A DNA stretch of 21,609 nucleotides from Rickettsiales bacterium (lineage in GTDB: Bacteria > Pseudomonadota > Alphaproteobacteria > Rs-D84): positions 1-21,609 of the forward strand of contig JAITLD010000069.1 in the NCBI GenBank assembly GCA_031278055.1, in the 5' to 3' direction. Every line of letters begins with the position of its first letter. Within the stretch, counting starts at the first letter, position 1. The position numbers were made by a program, and so were the translations under genes. Below are positions 7,259 through 15,327 of this stretch, piece after piece. Below the pieces are notes generated by a model. The model worked only from the letters and a program-made list of their open reading frames with translations, was not told the origin of the DNA and did no database searches.

Positions 7259-7282
7259 CACGAATCCTTTTATTTGCACAGA

Positions 7283-7311
7283 ATTGTATCAAAATCAAGC
7301 GAAAAATGCAC
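7283..7311 (-). promoter_or_regulatory. Possible promoter of the RusA-like gene
   Basis: On the - strand, TACAAT (7288-7283) would place the start of transcription about 18 nt before the ATG at 7258. This leaves just enough room for the ribosome binding site. The -35 region (TGCATT or GTGCAT) is poor. Confidence 0.35.
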
Positions 7312-7344
7312 GCGAAAAATAAATAAAAAACGCCTGATTTTTGC

Positions 7345-7373
7345 TTGCCCGGAATGGAAAAAGTTGCTATATT
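7345..7373 (+). promoter_or_regulatory. Promoter of the gyrB operon
   Basis: TTGCCC (7345-7350) and TATATT (7368-7373) are separated by exactly 17 bp. This predicts a start near 7380 and a leader of about 110 nt. It is divergent from the RusA-like gene. Confidence 0.5.
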
Positions 7374-7387
7374 TTTATGGAAAAAAT

Positions 7388-7461
7388 CGTCATCTTTCAA
7401 ACGCCATCCGTCGTTCGTAAAATGGACGTTGCGGGCGATGGCTGACTGGCAGTAAATGACG
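7388..7461 (+). promoter_or_regulatory. Nested hairpin in the gyrB leader
   Basis: Three stems nest: CGTCAT (7388-7393) with ATGACG (7456-7461), GCCATC (7403-7408) with GATGGC (7437-7442), and CGTC (7409-7412) with GACG (7425-7428). A 22-codon ORF (7377-7445, beginning MEKIVIFQTPSVV) spans most of this. It ends far upstream of the ribosome binding site and may be chance. A regulatory role is only a suggestion. Confidence 0.25.
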
Positions 7462-7477
7462 AAACGATAATCGATAA

Positions 7478-9880
<2,403 letters not shown>

Positions 9881-9896
9881 CGATAAGGGAATCGAG

Positions 9897-10196
9897 ATGA
9901 TGCCGGATGATGACAGAAAAGAACAGATAGAATTGATGGGGGAAAAAACCATAGTTCTGATTGCCGTCGAGGAAATGGCGGAGCTGTCCAAAGCATTGCT
10001 GAAAAATGTGAACCGTGGCAAGAATAATATCGACGCGATATTTGAAGAGATTGGCGACGTGTCCAACATGTTGGAATTTTTGAAGATGATTTACGGAATA
10101 TCCGATGAAAAAATTTGGCTGTACGAAGATGAAAAATATATAAAAAAATGGAAACCGAGAATCGAGAAAATGAGGGCCGAAAAGGGAGGCGCGTGA
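9897..10196 (+). CDS. MazG-like nucleotide pyrophosphohydrolase
   Basis: A 99-aa all-alpha NTP pyrophosphohydrolase. It has the metal-binding pattern EExxE at 25-29 (EEMAE) and EExxD at 50-54 (EEIGD), with helices between. Such enzymes hydrolyse (d)NTPs to the monophosphate and often remove unwanted nucleotides; the substrate cannot be read from the sequence. It is a single short domain, as in phage-type and minimal MazG proteins, not the double-domain E. coli MazG. The ATG at 9897 follows AAGGGA by 6 nt, 16 nt after the gyrB stop. ung begins one base after its stop, so the two are probably translated together. A dUTP- or damaged-nucleotide-cleaning role beside ung is plausible but inferred. 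Confidence 0.75.
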   Translation: MMPDDDRKEQIELMGEKTIVLIAVEEMAELSKALLKNVNRGKNNIDAIFEEIGDVSNMLEFLKMIYGISDEKIWLYEDEKYIKKWKPRIEKMRAEKGGA

Positions 10197-10197
10197 A

Positions 10198-10860
10198 ATG
10201 GATGTAAAAATAGAGGCGTCTTGGAAAGAGGCGTTGAAAAGCGAATGGGACATGCCGTATTTCGCGGCGCTGACGGATTTCGTCCGCAACGAGTATATGT
10301 CTGGCAAAAAAATTTATCCCGCGCCGGGAAATATATTCAATGCTTTCAACCTATGTCCGATTGATGAGGTAAAAGTTGTGATTGTCGGCCAGGACCCGTA
10401 TCACGAACCGGGCCAGGCGCACGGTTTATGCTTTTCCGTATTGGCGCCGACAACACCGCCGCCGTCTCTTGTGAACATTTACAAAGAAATACGCGATGAT
10501 TTGGGGCGGCCGTCGAAAACGAACGGCGATTTGACGGATTGGGCAAAGCAGGGCGTTTTGTTGTTGAATAGCACATTGACGGTTTTGGCGCATTCCGCGG
10601 CGTCGCATGCCGGCAAAGGGTGGGAGCAATTTACCGATTCTGTTATACGCGCCATGTCCGCGCGAAAGAACGTAGTGTATCTTTTATGGGGGGCCTATGC
10701 CCAAAAGAAATGCGCGTTCATAGACCGCGCCGAAAATTTGGTTCTTACGTCGCCACATCCGTCGCCATTGTCGGCCGAACGCGGATTTTTCGGAAATCAT
10801 CATTTCTCGCGCGCGAACGAATATCTTGTCGAGCATGGAAAAACGCCGATTGATTGGTAG
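10198..10860 (+). CDS. ung: Uracil-DNA glycosylase, family 1
   Basis: A 220-aa enzyme that removes uracil from DNA at the first step of base-excision repair. GQDPYH at 64-69 contains the catalytic D66. LLNSTLTV (122-129) is the uracil-binding strand with its Asn. HPSPLS at 187-192 is the DNA-intercalation motif with the catalytic His. Its length is close to the 229 aa of E. coli Ung and all motifs are intact. The ATG is one base after the mazG-like stop, with GGGAGG 7 nt upstream. The stop codon lies in the loop of a hairpin shared with the convergent ftsI end. Confidence 0.96.
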   Translation: MDVKIEASWKEALKSEWDMPYFAALTDFVRNEYMSGKKIYPAPGNIFNAFNLCPIDEVKVVIVGQDPYHEPGQAHGLCFSVLAPTTPPPSLVNIYKEIRDDLGRPSKTNGDLTDWAKQGVLLLNSTLTVLAHSAASHAGKGWEQFTDSVIRAMSARKNVVYLLWGAYAQKKCAFIDRAENLVLTSPHPSPLSAERGFFGNHHFSRANEYLVEHGKTPIDW

Positions 10861-10871
10861 CGGCGTTTGTA
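10841..10871. terminator. Hairpin between convergent ung and ftsI
   Basis: AAACGCCG (10841-10848) pairs with CGGCGTTT (10861-10868) around a 12-nt loop that contains the ung stop. The A/T flanks give a short T-run on both strands, so it may end transcription from both sides. The overlapping TTGTAATTACAA (10867-10878) is a separate 12-bp palindrome. Confidence 0.45.
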
Positions 10872-10872
10872 A

Positions 10873-12462
10873 TTACAACAGCGGTATGATTGCGTCCAGA
10901 ATCCGACCGGCCGCCGGAACGGCGTTGTATGCCGCCGTGCGCGGATGTTTCATCGGCTCGTCGAAAATGACAAGCATGGACCATTTCGGCGCCTCTATCG
11001 GAAACGTCGCGAAAAACGCGGCGAGGTTTCTGGTGTCGCTGTATTTTCCGTCAATCCATTTCTGCGCCGTCGAAGTCTTGCCGCCTATGTTCATGTTTCG
11101 AATCATCATTGCGGCGGCGCGGCCGGAAGTGTCCATGACTTTCAGCATGATTTTGCGTATCTGTCCGGATACCTCGCGCGGAGCAATCTGTTCCGTCTGC
11201 GGTATGAAATCGCGCCGGTAAATAGTCGGCATTATATATTTTCCATCATTCACGATTGCGTTTGCCGCCAACAGCGCGTGCAGAGGGGTCGTTGAAATTC
11301 CCTGTCCGAACGCCCAGCGCGAACGGTCCGTCGGCGTATGGCTGGTCGGCAAAGCTTTCACGTCGGTCGCGCCGAAATTCGTCTCGATTTTGCTTCCGAA
11401 TTTGAGTGCGCGAAAAAAATCGATTTGCGCGCCGTCCGGCAGGGCCAGAGCGATTTGCGCCGACCCGCGATTACTCGAATACTGCATGATTTGCGCTACA
11501 TTCAGGTTTTTCGCCGGCGGCGCGAATCCTCGCGCCTCGTCGATTTTCCCGCCGCCGACTGGAAACGGGTCAAGAATATTAAATGTTTTCGTTATCGGGA
11601 TTCCGTGAATCAGCGCAAGCGCTGTATTGAAAATTTTGAATATGCTGCCCATTTCGTAATTGTCGCGCAAAATTCTAAATCGCCAGGAATCTTTTTTATA
11701 CGCGCCGATATTTTCGGGGTCGAAATCCGGCAGGCTGACCGCGGCCAGAATTTCGCCCGTTCGGGCGTTCATCAGAATTCCCATCGCGGCTTTGGCCTCA
11801 TATTCCTTTATGGCGGCCGATAATTCCGTCCAGACGACGGACTGGATTCTCGAATCAATTGACAAAACCAGGGGATGGCCGCCGGCCGCCAGTCTTTCAT
11901 TTGCCATCCGTTCGACTCCATCAACGCCGATTCCGTCTTTATTCACATAGCCGACGATATGGGATATGGAATTGTGCATTGGGTATTCGCGGGTCGGATT
12001 TGATTTAACAATCAGTCCTTCGATTCTCTCGGCCCTGATTTTCGCAGCCTTTTCCTTGCCGATATTTTCGCCGAGCTTTATGTCGCCGCGTCCCGATTCA
12101 GTTTTTTCCAATTTATTTAGGATTTGCGCGGCCGACATATCCGGAAAAACGGAATGAATGAAATTCGCGACTTTGTCCATGTCTTTTATTTGGAGCGCGT
12201 TGGCCGATAAATCGAACGAATAAGTCGTTTTTGCCAAAATTCCGCCGTTCCGGTCAACTATATCGGCGCGCGCCGTTGCGGCGGCATTCGGCGCGGCTCT
12301 GCGGGTTATTCGTTTGCCGCGCATTCCGAGGTTCAAGGTGTAGAGGCACAAGAATAAAAATATTCCAAATGTAATAAGAAAAACGATTGTCTGCCGCCAT
12401 CCGAATCGTCCCGACATATTCGTTCTGATTGATGTTAAAATATCGGTTCCAATAATCGCCAT
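10873..12462 (-). CDS. ftsI: Septal peptidoglycan transpeptidase FtsI (PBP3, class B)
   Basis: A 529-aa cell-division transpeptidase. It has one N-terminal transmembrane segment (about 24-46), a pedestal domain beginning ARADIVDRNGGILAK, and the transpeptidase domain. Active-site motifs are SIFK (S273, K276), SSN (329-331) and KTS (462-464). The last is normally KTG, so the third residue is changed. A longer reading from 12588 is open, but it overlaps ftsL by over 100 nt. The ATG at 12462 starts one base after the ftsL stop, so I use it. FtsI cross-links septal murein together with FtsW. Here ftsL-ftsI follow suf genes and no murE follows, unlike the usual dcw cluster. Confidence 0.88.
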   Translation of the reverse strand: MAIIGTDILTSIRTNMSGRFGWRQTIVFLITFGIFLFLCLYTLNLGMRGKRITRRAAPNAAATARADIVDRNGGILAKTTYSFDLSANALQIKDMDKVANFIHSVFPDMSAAQILNKLEKTESGRGDIKLGENIGKEKAAKIRAERIEGLIVKSNPTREYPMHNSISHIVGYVNKDGIGVDGVERMANERLAAGGHPLVLSIDSRIQSVVWTELSAAIKEYEAKAAMGILMNARTGEILAAVSLPDFDPENIGAYKKDSWRFRILRDNYEMGSIFKIFNTALALIHGIPITKTFNILDPFPVGGGKIDEARGFAPPAKNLNVAQIMQYSSNRGSAQIALALPDGAQIDFFRALKFGSKIETNFGATDVKALPTSHTPTDRSRWAFGQGISTTPLHALLAANAIVNDGKYIMPTIYRRDFIPQTEQIAPREVSGQIRKIMLKVMDTSGRAAAMMIRNMNIGGKTSTAQKWIDGKYSDTRNLAAFFATFPIEAPKWSMLVIFDEPMKHPRTAAYNAVPAAGRILDAIIPLL

Positions 12463-12463
12463 C

Positions 12464-12742
12464 TTATTCCATATTTCTTGCGGAAAGGACGCGGCCGCTG
12501 CCGACAGGTTTGTATTTTGGATAAATCTGCATGACAATGTGTCGCAATGTTTCCGGCTGGACCAATTCATGAAATCGGACGGACGCATTCGCGATGTCTT
12601 GTTCCAGCGCGGCTATCTCGCGATTTTTTTTATTTAATTTTTTTTCATCGGAACTGAACATCACGTGAAAAATTGCGACGGCAATCAATGTGATTATAAA
12701 AAATTCAACGCCCGTTGAAAACAGCCGTTCATCGTCTTTCAT
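12464..12742 (-). CDS. ftsL: Cell-division protein FtsL-like
   Basis: A 92-aa bitopic membrane protein. It has a short acidic cytoplasmic start (MKDDERLF), one transmembrane segment at about residues 12-31, a coiled-coil-like region (EKKLNKKNREIAALEQDIANA), and a C-terminal part with the LVQPETLRHIVMQIYPKYKP stretch typical of alphaproteobacterial FtsL. FtsL joins FtsB and FtsQ in the divisome and activates FtsWI. Sequence conservation in this family is low, so the call rests on topology, size and its position directly before ftsI. No clear Shine-Dalgarno precedes the ATG; the sufE stop is 13 nt upstream. Confidence 0.75.
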   Translation of the reverse strand: MKDDERLFSTGVEFFIITLIAVAIFHVMFSSDEKKLNKKNREIAALEQDIANASVRFHELVQPETLRHIVMQIYPKYKPVGSGRVLSARNME

Positions 12743-12755
12743 GTGGGAAATTCTA

Positions 12756-13097
12756 TCACAAAGATTTCAGGTATGCAATCACCGCGGCCGACCCGTTCAG
12801 GCGCTGCGCGCCGAGGTTTAATTCCAAATTTTTGAATTCGTCAAAGTTTATATCGGCTTCTTTCATCGACAGCAGAACGGCGAGGATTCCGCGCACAATC
12901 GCGGAATCTGAAATACCGTAAAATTTGCCGTCTTTGTCGCGCCAGATTTCGACGCGGCTGGCGCAGCCTTTGATTTCCGTCCCTTTATGTCCCGCCGGAA
13001 TCGGCGGCAAAGTTTTTCCGATGTCCACAAGCGTTTCGAGTTTCAAAACGGGGTCGGTTATAGATGTCAGTAAAGATTTTATTTCTTGATAAAGCAT
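12756..13097 (-). CDS. sufE: Cysteine desulfuration protein SufE
   Basis: A 113-aa sulfur-transfer partner of SufS. The active cysteine is C45 in KGCASRVEIW, matching C51 of E. coli SufE. The start includes the family features DPVLKLETLVDIGKTLP and PPIP. It accepts persulfide from SufS and passes it to the SufBCD scaffold. The gene is shorter than E. coli SufE (138 aa), mainly at the C-terminus. The gap to sufT is filled by an AT-rich repeat, and no Shine-Dalgarno is visible. ftsL follows 13 nt downstream on the same strand. Confidence 0.88.
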   Translation of the reverse strand: MLYQEIKSLLTSITDPVLKLETLVDIGKTLPPIPAGHKGTEIKGCASRVEIWRDKDGKFYGISDSAIVRGILAVLLSMKEADINFDEFKNLELNLGAQRLNGSAAVIAYLKSL

Positions 13098-13115
13098 GAT
13101 TAATTATCAATTGTT
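13098..13115. repeat. AT-rich intergenic repeat, copy 3
   Basis: GATTAATTATCAATTGTTT fills the whole gap between the sufT stop and the sufE start codon, taking the place where a ribosome binding site for sufE would lie. Confidence 0.4.
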
Positions 13116-13421
13116 TCACCATCCCATTCCTGTCAAATCCAATTCGGCGCGCGCGGTATCGGACATTCTTGATAAATCCCACGCCGGTTGCCAGACCAAA
13201 TTGATTTTTACCTCTCCGACAGAGGGGATTTTCGCAATTTCGGCGCGCGCGTTTTCCATAATCTCTTCGCTCATAGGGCAGGTCGGAGAAGTCATTGTCA
13301 TTTTTATTTCTATTTTTTTTTCATCCGCGTTTATATCATAAACCAATCCCAAATCCCAGATATTTACGGGAATCTCCGGGTCATAGACATTTTTCAAGGC
13401 GTTTATGATTTGTTCTTTCAT
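13116..13421 (-). CDS. sufT: SufT-like Fe-S assembly protein (MIP18/DUF59 family)
   Basis: A 101-aa protein with the MIP18/DUF59 fold signature. It has YDPEIPVNIWDLGLVY (13-28), the conserved cysteine C48 in SPTCPMSEEI, and a C-terminal VWQPAWDLSRMS stretch that matches SufT/PaaD-like proteins. SufT is an accessory factor in maturation of Fe-S proteins and is usually encoded with suf genes, as here. It lies between sufS and sufE. The gap to sufS is an AT-rich repeat and there is no Shine-Dalgarno. Confidence 0.85.
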   Translation of the reverse strand: MKEQIINALKNVYDPEIPVNIWDLGLVYDINADEKKIEIKMTMTSPTCPMSEEIMENARAEIAKIPSVGEVKINLVWQPAWDLSRMSDTARAELDLTGMGW

Positions 13422-13458
13422 AATAGATTAATAATTTGTAATTAACGATTGATAATTC
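13422..13458. repeat. AT-rich repeat, copy 4, running into the sufS 3' end
   Basis: Read on the - strand, GAATTATCAATCGTTAATTA followed by CAAATTATTAATC resembles the repeat at 1-40 (AATTATCAATTATTAATTAT). It covers the last four sense codons of sufS (Ile-Ile-Asn-Arg), the stop, and all of the gap before sufT. Confidence 0.5.
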
Positions 13459-14455
13459 TGTTCGTTGTTTCCGCAATCTGTTCGATTTCCCGCTCTGTGT
13501 TCCACCATCCCAGGCTGATACGCGCGCTGCCCTCGATTCCCGACAACTTGTGCAGCCACGTCGCGCACATATGGCCGACGCGCAGGCAAATGCCGTTTGC
13601 GCCCATCATGGCGCCGAAATCAAAATGATTCATTCCATCGATTACGAAAGACAGGATATGCGCGCCGGCCGGCGATATAAATTTTATCTTTGAATTTTTT
13701 GATAATTCCGCGCGAAGTTTTTGGGTAAGAGGGCGGGCGTCTTTAAGCCCGCGAATTGCGGGCGCCAAGCCCGCGATTTGCGTCAGTGGCAAAGTTCCGG
13801 CTTCATATCTTGCGGCGCCGGACGCTTGATACATTCCGCCGCCCCAATTCACCGGCTCGGGCGCGTTTTTCTGAAATAAAATTCCGATTCCGGTATCCGC
13901 GCCGATTTTATGTCCGGAAAAAATCAGATAATCGATATCCGATTCCGAGACGTTTATTTTTTCATGAATAATATATTGGCTGGCGTCGACGATTTTTATG
14001 AACGGCAGGTCGCGCGGAATTTCCTGCGGCACGCCCAAAACATTTGACATGGCCGTGATAACTATCGCGTCGGCCCTGATTTTTTTTATTTTTTCCCAAT
14101 CATAATTTAATTCTTTTGTCAGAGGGGCAATTATCGTCTTGCAATGTTTTTCAAATGGCAAACGCGCGGAATGATGGTCCAGGTCGCTGACAATAATTGT
14201 TTTTCCAGCAACAGTCCGCGCGACGCGGTTTAGCCCGTCCGTGGCGTTGGATGTGAAAATTATCTGTTCCGGATTGTCCGCGCCTATGAATTCGGCGACG
14301 GTTTCGCGGGCGCTGGAAACCATCTCGTCAACCGCCGCGGCGCGCGCGCAGATTCCGCGGCCAGAATTTGCGTATTTATTTGACAAAAAGTCTATTTCGG
14401 CATTAATAACGCTTTGTGGTTTCAGCGCGCTGGCGGCCGCATCCGCGTAAATCAT
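13442..14455 (-). CDS. sufS: Cysteine desulfurase SufS (short form)
   Basis: A 337-aa PLP enzyme of the SufS/CsdA class that takes sulfur from cysteine for Fe-S cluster assembly. It has the PLP-stacking His in DLDHHS (91-96), D157 in VDASQ, PLP Lys183 in SGHKIG, and the catalytic C297 in RVGHMCA, equivalent to RTGHHCA. It is about 70 residues shorter than the 406 aa of E. coli SufS, through several small losses rather than one truncation. The class II motif around C297 separates it from IscS. The ATG has AGGA 9 nt upstream. The last residues are encoded by a repeat. sufT and sufE follow; sufBCD are not in this window. Confidence 0.88.
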   Translation of the reverse strand: MIYADAAASALKPQSVINAEIDFLSNKYANSGRGICARAAAVDEMVSSARETVAEFIGADNPEQIIFTSNATDGLNRVARTVAGKTIIVSDLDHHSARLPFEKHCKTIIAPLTKELNYDWEKIKKIRADAIVITAMSNVLGVPQEIPRDLPFIKIVDASQYIIHEKINVSESDIDYLIFSGHKIGADTGIGILFQKNAPEPVNWGGGMYQASGAARYEAGTLPLTQIAGLAPAIRGLKDARPLTQKLRAELSKNSKIKFISPAGAHILSFVIDGMNHFDFGAMMGANGICLRVGHMCATWLHKLSGIEGSARISLGWWNTEREIEQIAETTNRIINR

Positions 14456-14473
14456 ACTTTAATTTCCTATTGC

Positions 14474-14501
14474 TTGCATTTGCGATTTATTGTAATACAA
14501 T
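14474..14501 (+). promoter_or_regulatory. Promoter of the thioredoxin-dksA pair
   Basis: TTGCAT (14474-14479) and TACAAT (14496-14501) are 16 bp apart, giving a start near 14508. The -10 box is one base from the -10 box of the sufS promoter, and the two form the palindrome ATTGTA-A-TACAAT (14489-14501). Confidence 0.55.
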
Positions 14502-14517
14502 CCGGATGTGAAAGCAA
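14489..14517 (-). promoter_or_regulatory. Promoter of the suf-fts run
   Basis: On the - strand, TTGCTT (14517-14512) and TACAAT (14494-14489) are 17 bp apart, giving a start near 14482 and a leader of about 27 nt before sufS. It overlaps the thioredoxin promoter back to back. Confidence 0.55.
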
Positions 14518-14532
14518 CAAAGGGAAGAAAAG

Positions 14533-14850
14533 ATGACTGTCATACATTTGACGGACGGAGGGTTTGACGATTTTATAAAGGAAGGTCTGGCGATAGTCGA
14601 CTTTTGGGCGTCATGGTGCGGTCCGTGCCGCGCGTTCGGTCCGATATTCGAGACGGCGGCGGAAAAACACGCGGATGTCGCGTTCGGGAAATATGAGATT
14701 ACGGATACGAACCGCGGCGTTCCTATGAAATATGAAATTCGGTCGATTCCGGCGACTTTGGCGTTCCGGAACGGCGAATTGGCAGACAAAAGAATCGGTT
14801 TGATGGACGAGAGCATGTTCGAGGATTGGATAAAAGGACTTAAATTATGA
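14533..14850 (+). CDS. trxA: Thioredoxin
   Basis: A 105-aa thioredoxin with the classical active site WCGPC (C29, C32) after VDFWAS, the cis-proline loop SIPATLAF, and the usual length for E. coli-type TrxA (109 aa). It has no signal peptide, so it acts in the cytoplasm as a general disulfide reductase. An AAGGGAAG ribosome binding site precedes the ATG. Its stop overlaps the start of the DksA-like gene (ATGA), so the two are translated together. The gene is divergent from sufS over a 77-bp gap. Family members other than TrxA itself cannot be ruled out. Confidence 0.92.
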   Translation: MTVIHLTDGGFDDFIKEGLAIVDFWASWCGPCRAFGPIFETAAEKHADVAFGKYEITDTNRGVPMKYEIRSIPATLAFRNGELADKRIGLMDESMFEDWIKGLKL

Positions 14851-15266
14851 AAAAAGACTATAAAACGCTTGTCTTGCCGGAAAAGTATATTCCGAAAAAA
14901 TCAGAAAAATATATGTCGGTCGAGCAGAAAGCGTATTTTTATAAAATTCTGATGTCGGAAAAGGCAGAATTGGAAACCGATTTGTCCACAAGAATCGACA
15001 GGTCCCATCTTGCGCAGAAACTGGACTCCATCGGCGCGATGGACGAAGGAGACGCCGCGACTCTTGCCGTAGAAACGGATTTTGCCATCAAATTGCAGGA
15101 ACGGGACAGGGCCCAGCTTGGCAATATCAACACGGCTCTTCAACGTCTTGAAGACGGGACTTATGGATATTCGATAGTTTCCGGAAAAGAAATCGGATTA
15201 AAGCGATTGATGGTTCGCCCCGTCGCCGTCATGACAATCGAGGAACGTGAAGCGACGGGGGAATAA
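14847..15266 (+). CDS. DksA-like transcription factor lacking all zinc-finger cysteines
   Basis: A 139-aa protein of the DksA/TraR family, which binds the RNA polymerase secondary channel. The coiled-coil tip keeps the key pattern D66-xx-D69-x-A71 (DEGDAA), equivalent to D71, D74 and A76 of E. coli DksA. The C-terminal block has the family sequence LEDGTYGYSIVSGKEIGLKR and MVRPVAVMTIEERE. The four zinc-site cysteines of E. coli DksA are replaced by S109, S112, T130 and E133, and the whole protein has no cysteine. Some alphaproteobacterial DksA proteins have fewer cysteines, but none at all is notable. The start lies inside the thioredoxin stop (ATGA overlap). Whether this is the main DksA or a second copy cannot be told from here. 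Confidence 0.85.
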   Translation: MKKDYKTLVLPEKYIPKKSEKYMSVEQKAYFYKILMSEKAELETDLSTRIDRSHLAQKLDSIGAMDEGDAATLAVETDFAIKLQERDRAQLGNINTALQRLEDGTYGYSIVSGKEIGLKRLMVRPVAVMTIEEREATGE

Positions 15267-15327
15267 GGAAATCGGTCGGCCGAATGGAATGCCGCCGCAA
15301 ACATTCGAAAGTTCCGTCCGCGCGTCC

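Noticed and set aside
7259..7279. GTG start extending the RusA-like protein by 7 residues
   Set aside because: The AAAGGA ribosome binding site lies inside this extension and points to the ATG at 7258.
11938..11948. DnaA-box-like TTATTCACA near ftsI codons
   Set aside because: A single site inside a coding region; no cluster or AT-rich unwinding element, so no origin is called.
12463..12588. N-terminal extension of ftsI from 12588
   Set aside because: It overlaps ftsL out of frame. The ATG at 12462 directly after the ftsL stop gives the normal FtsI N-terminus with its membrane segment.
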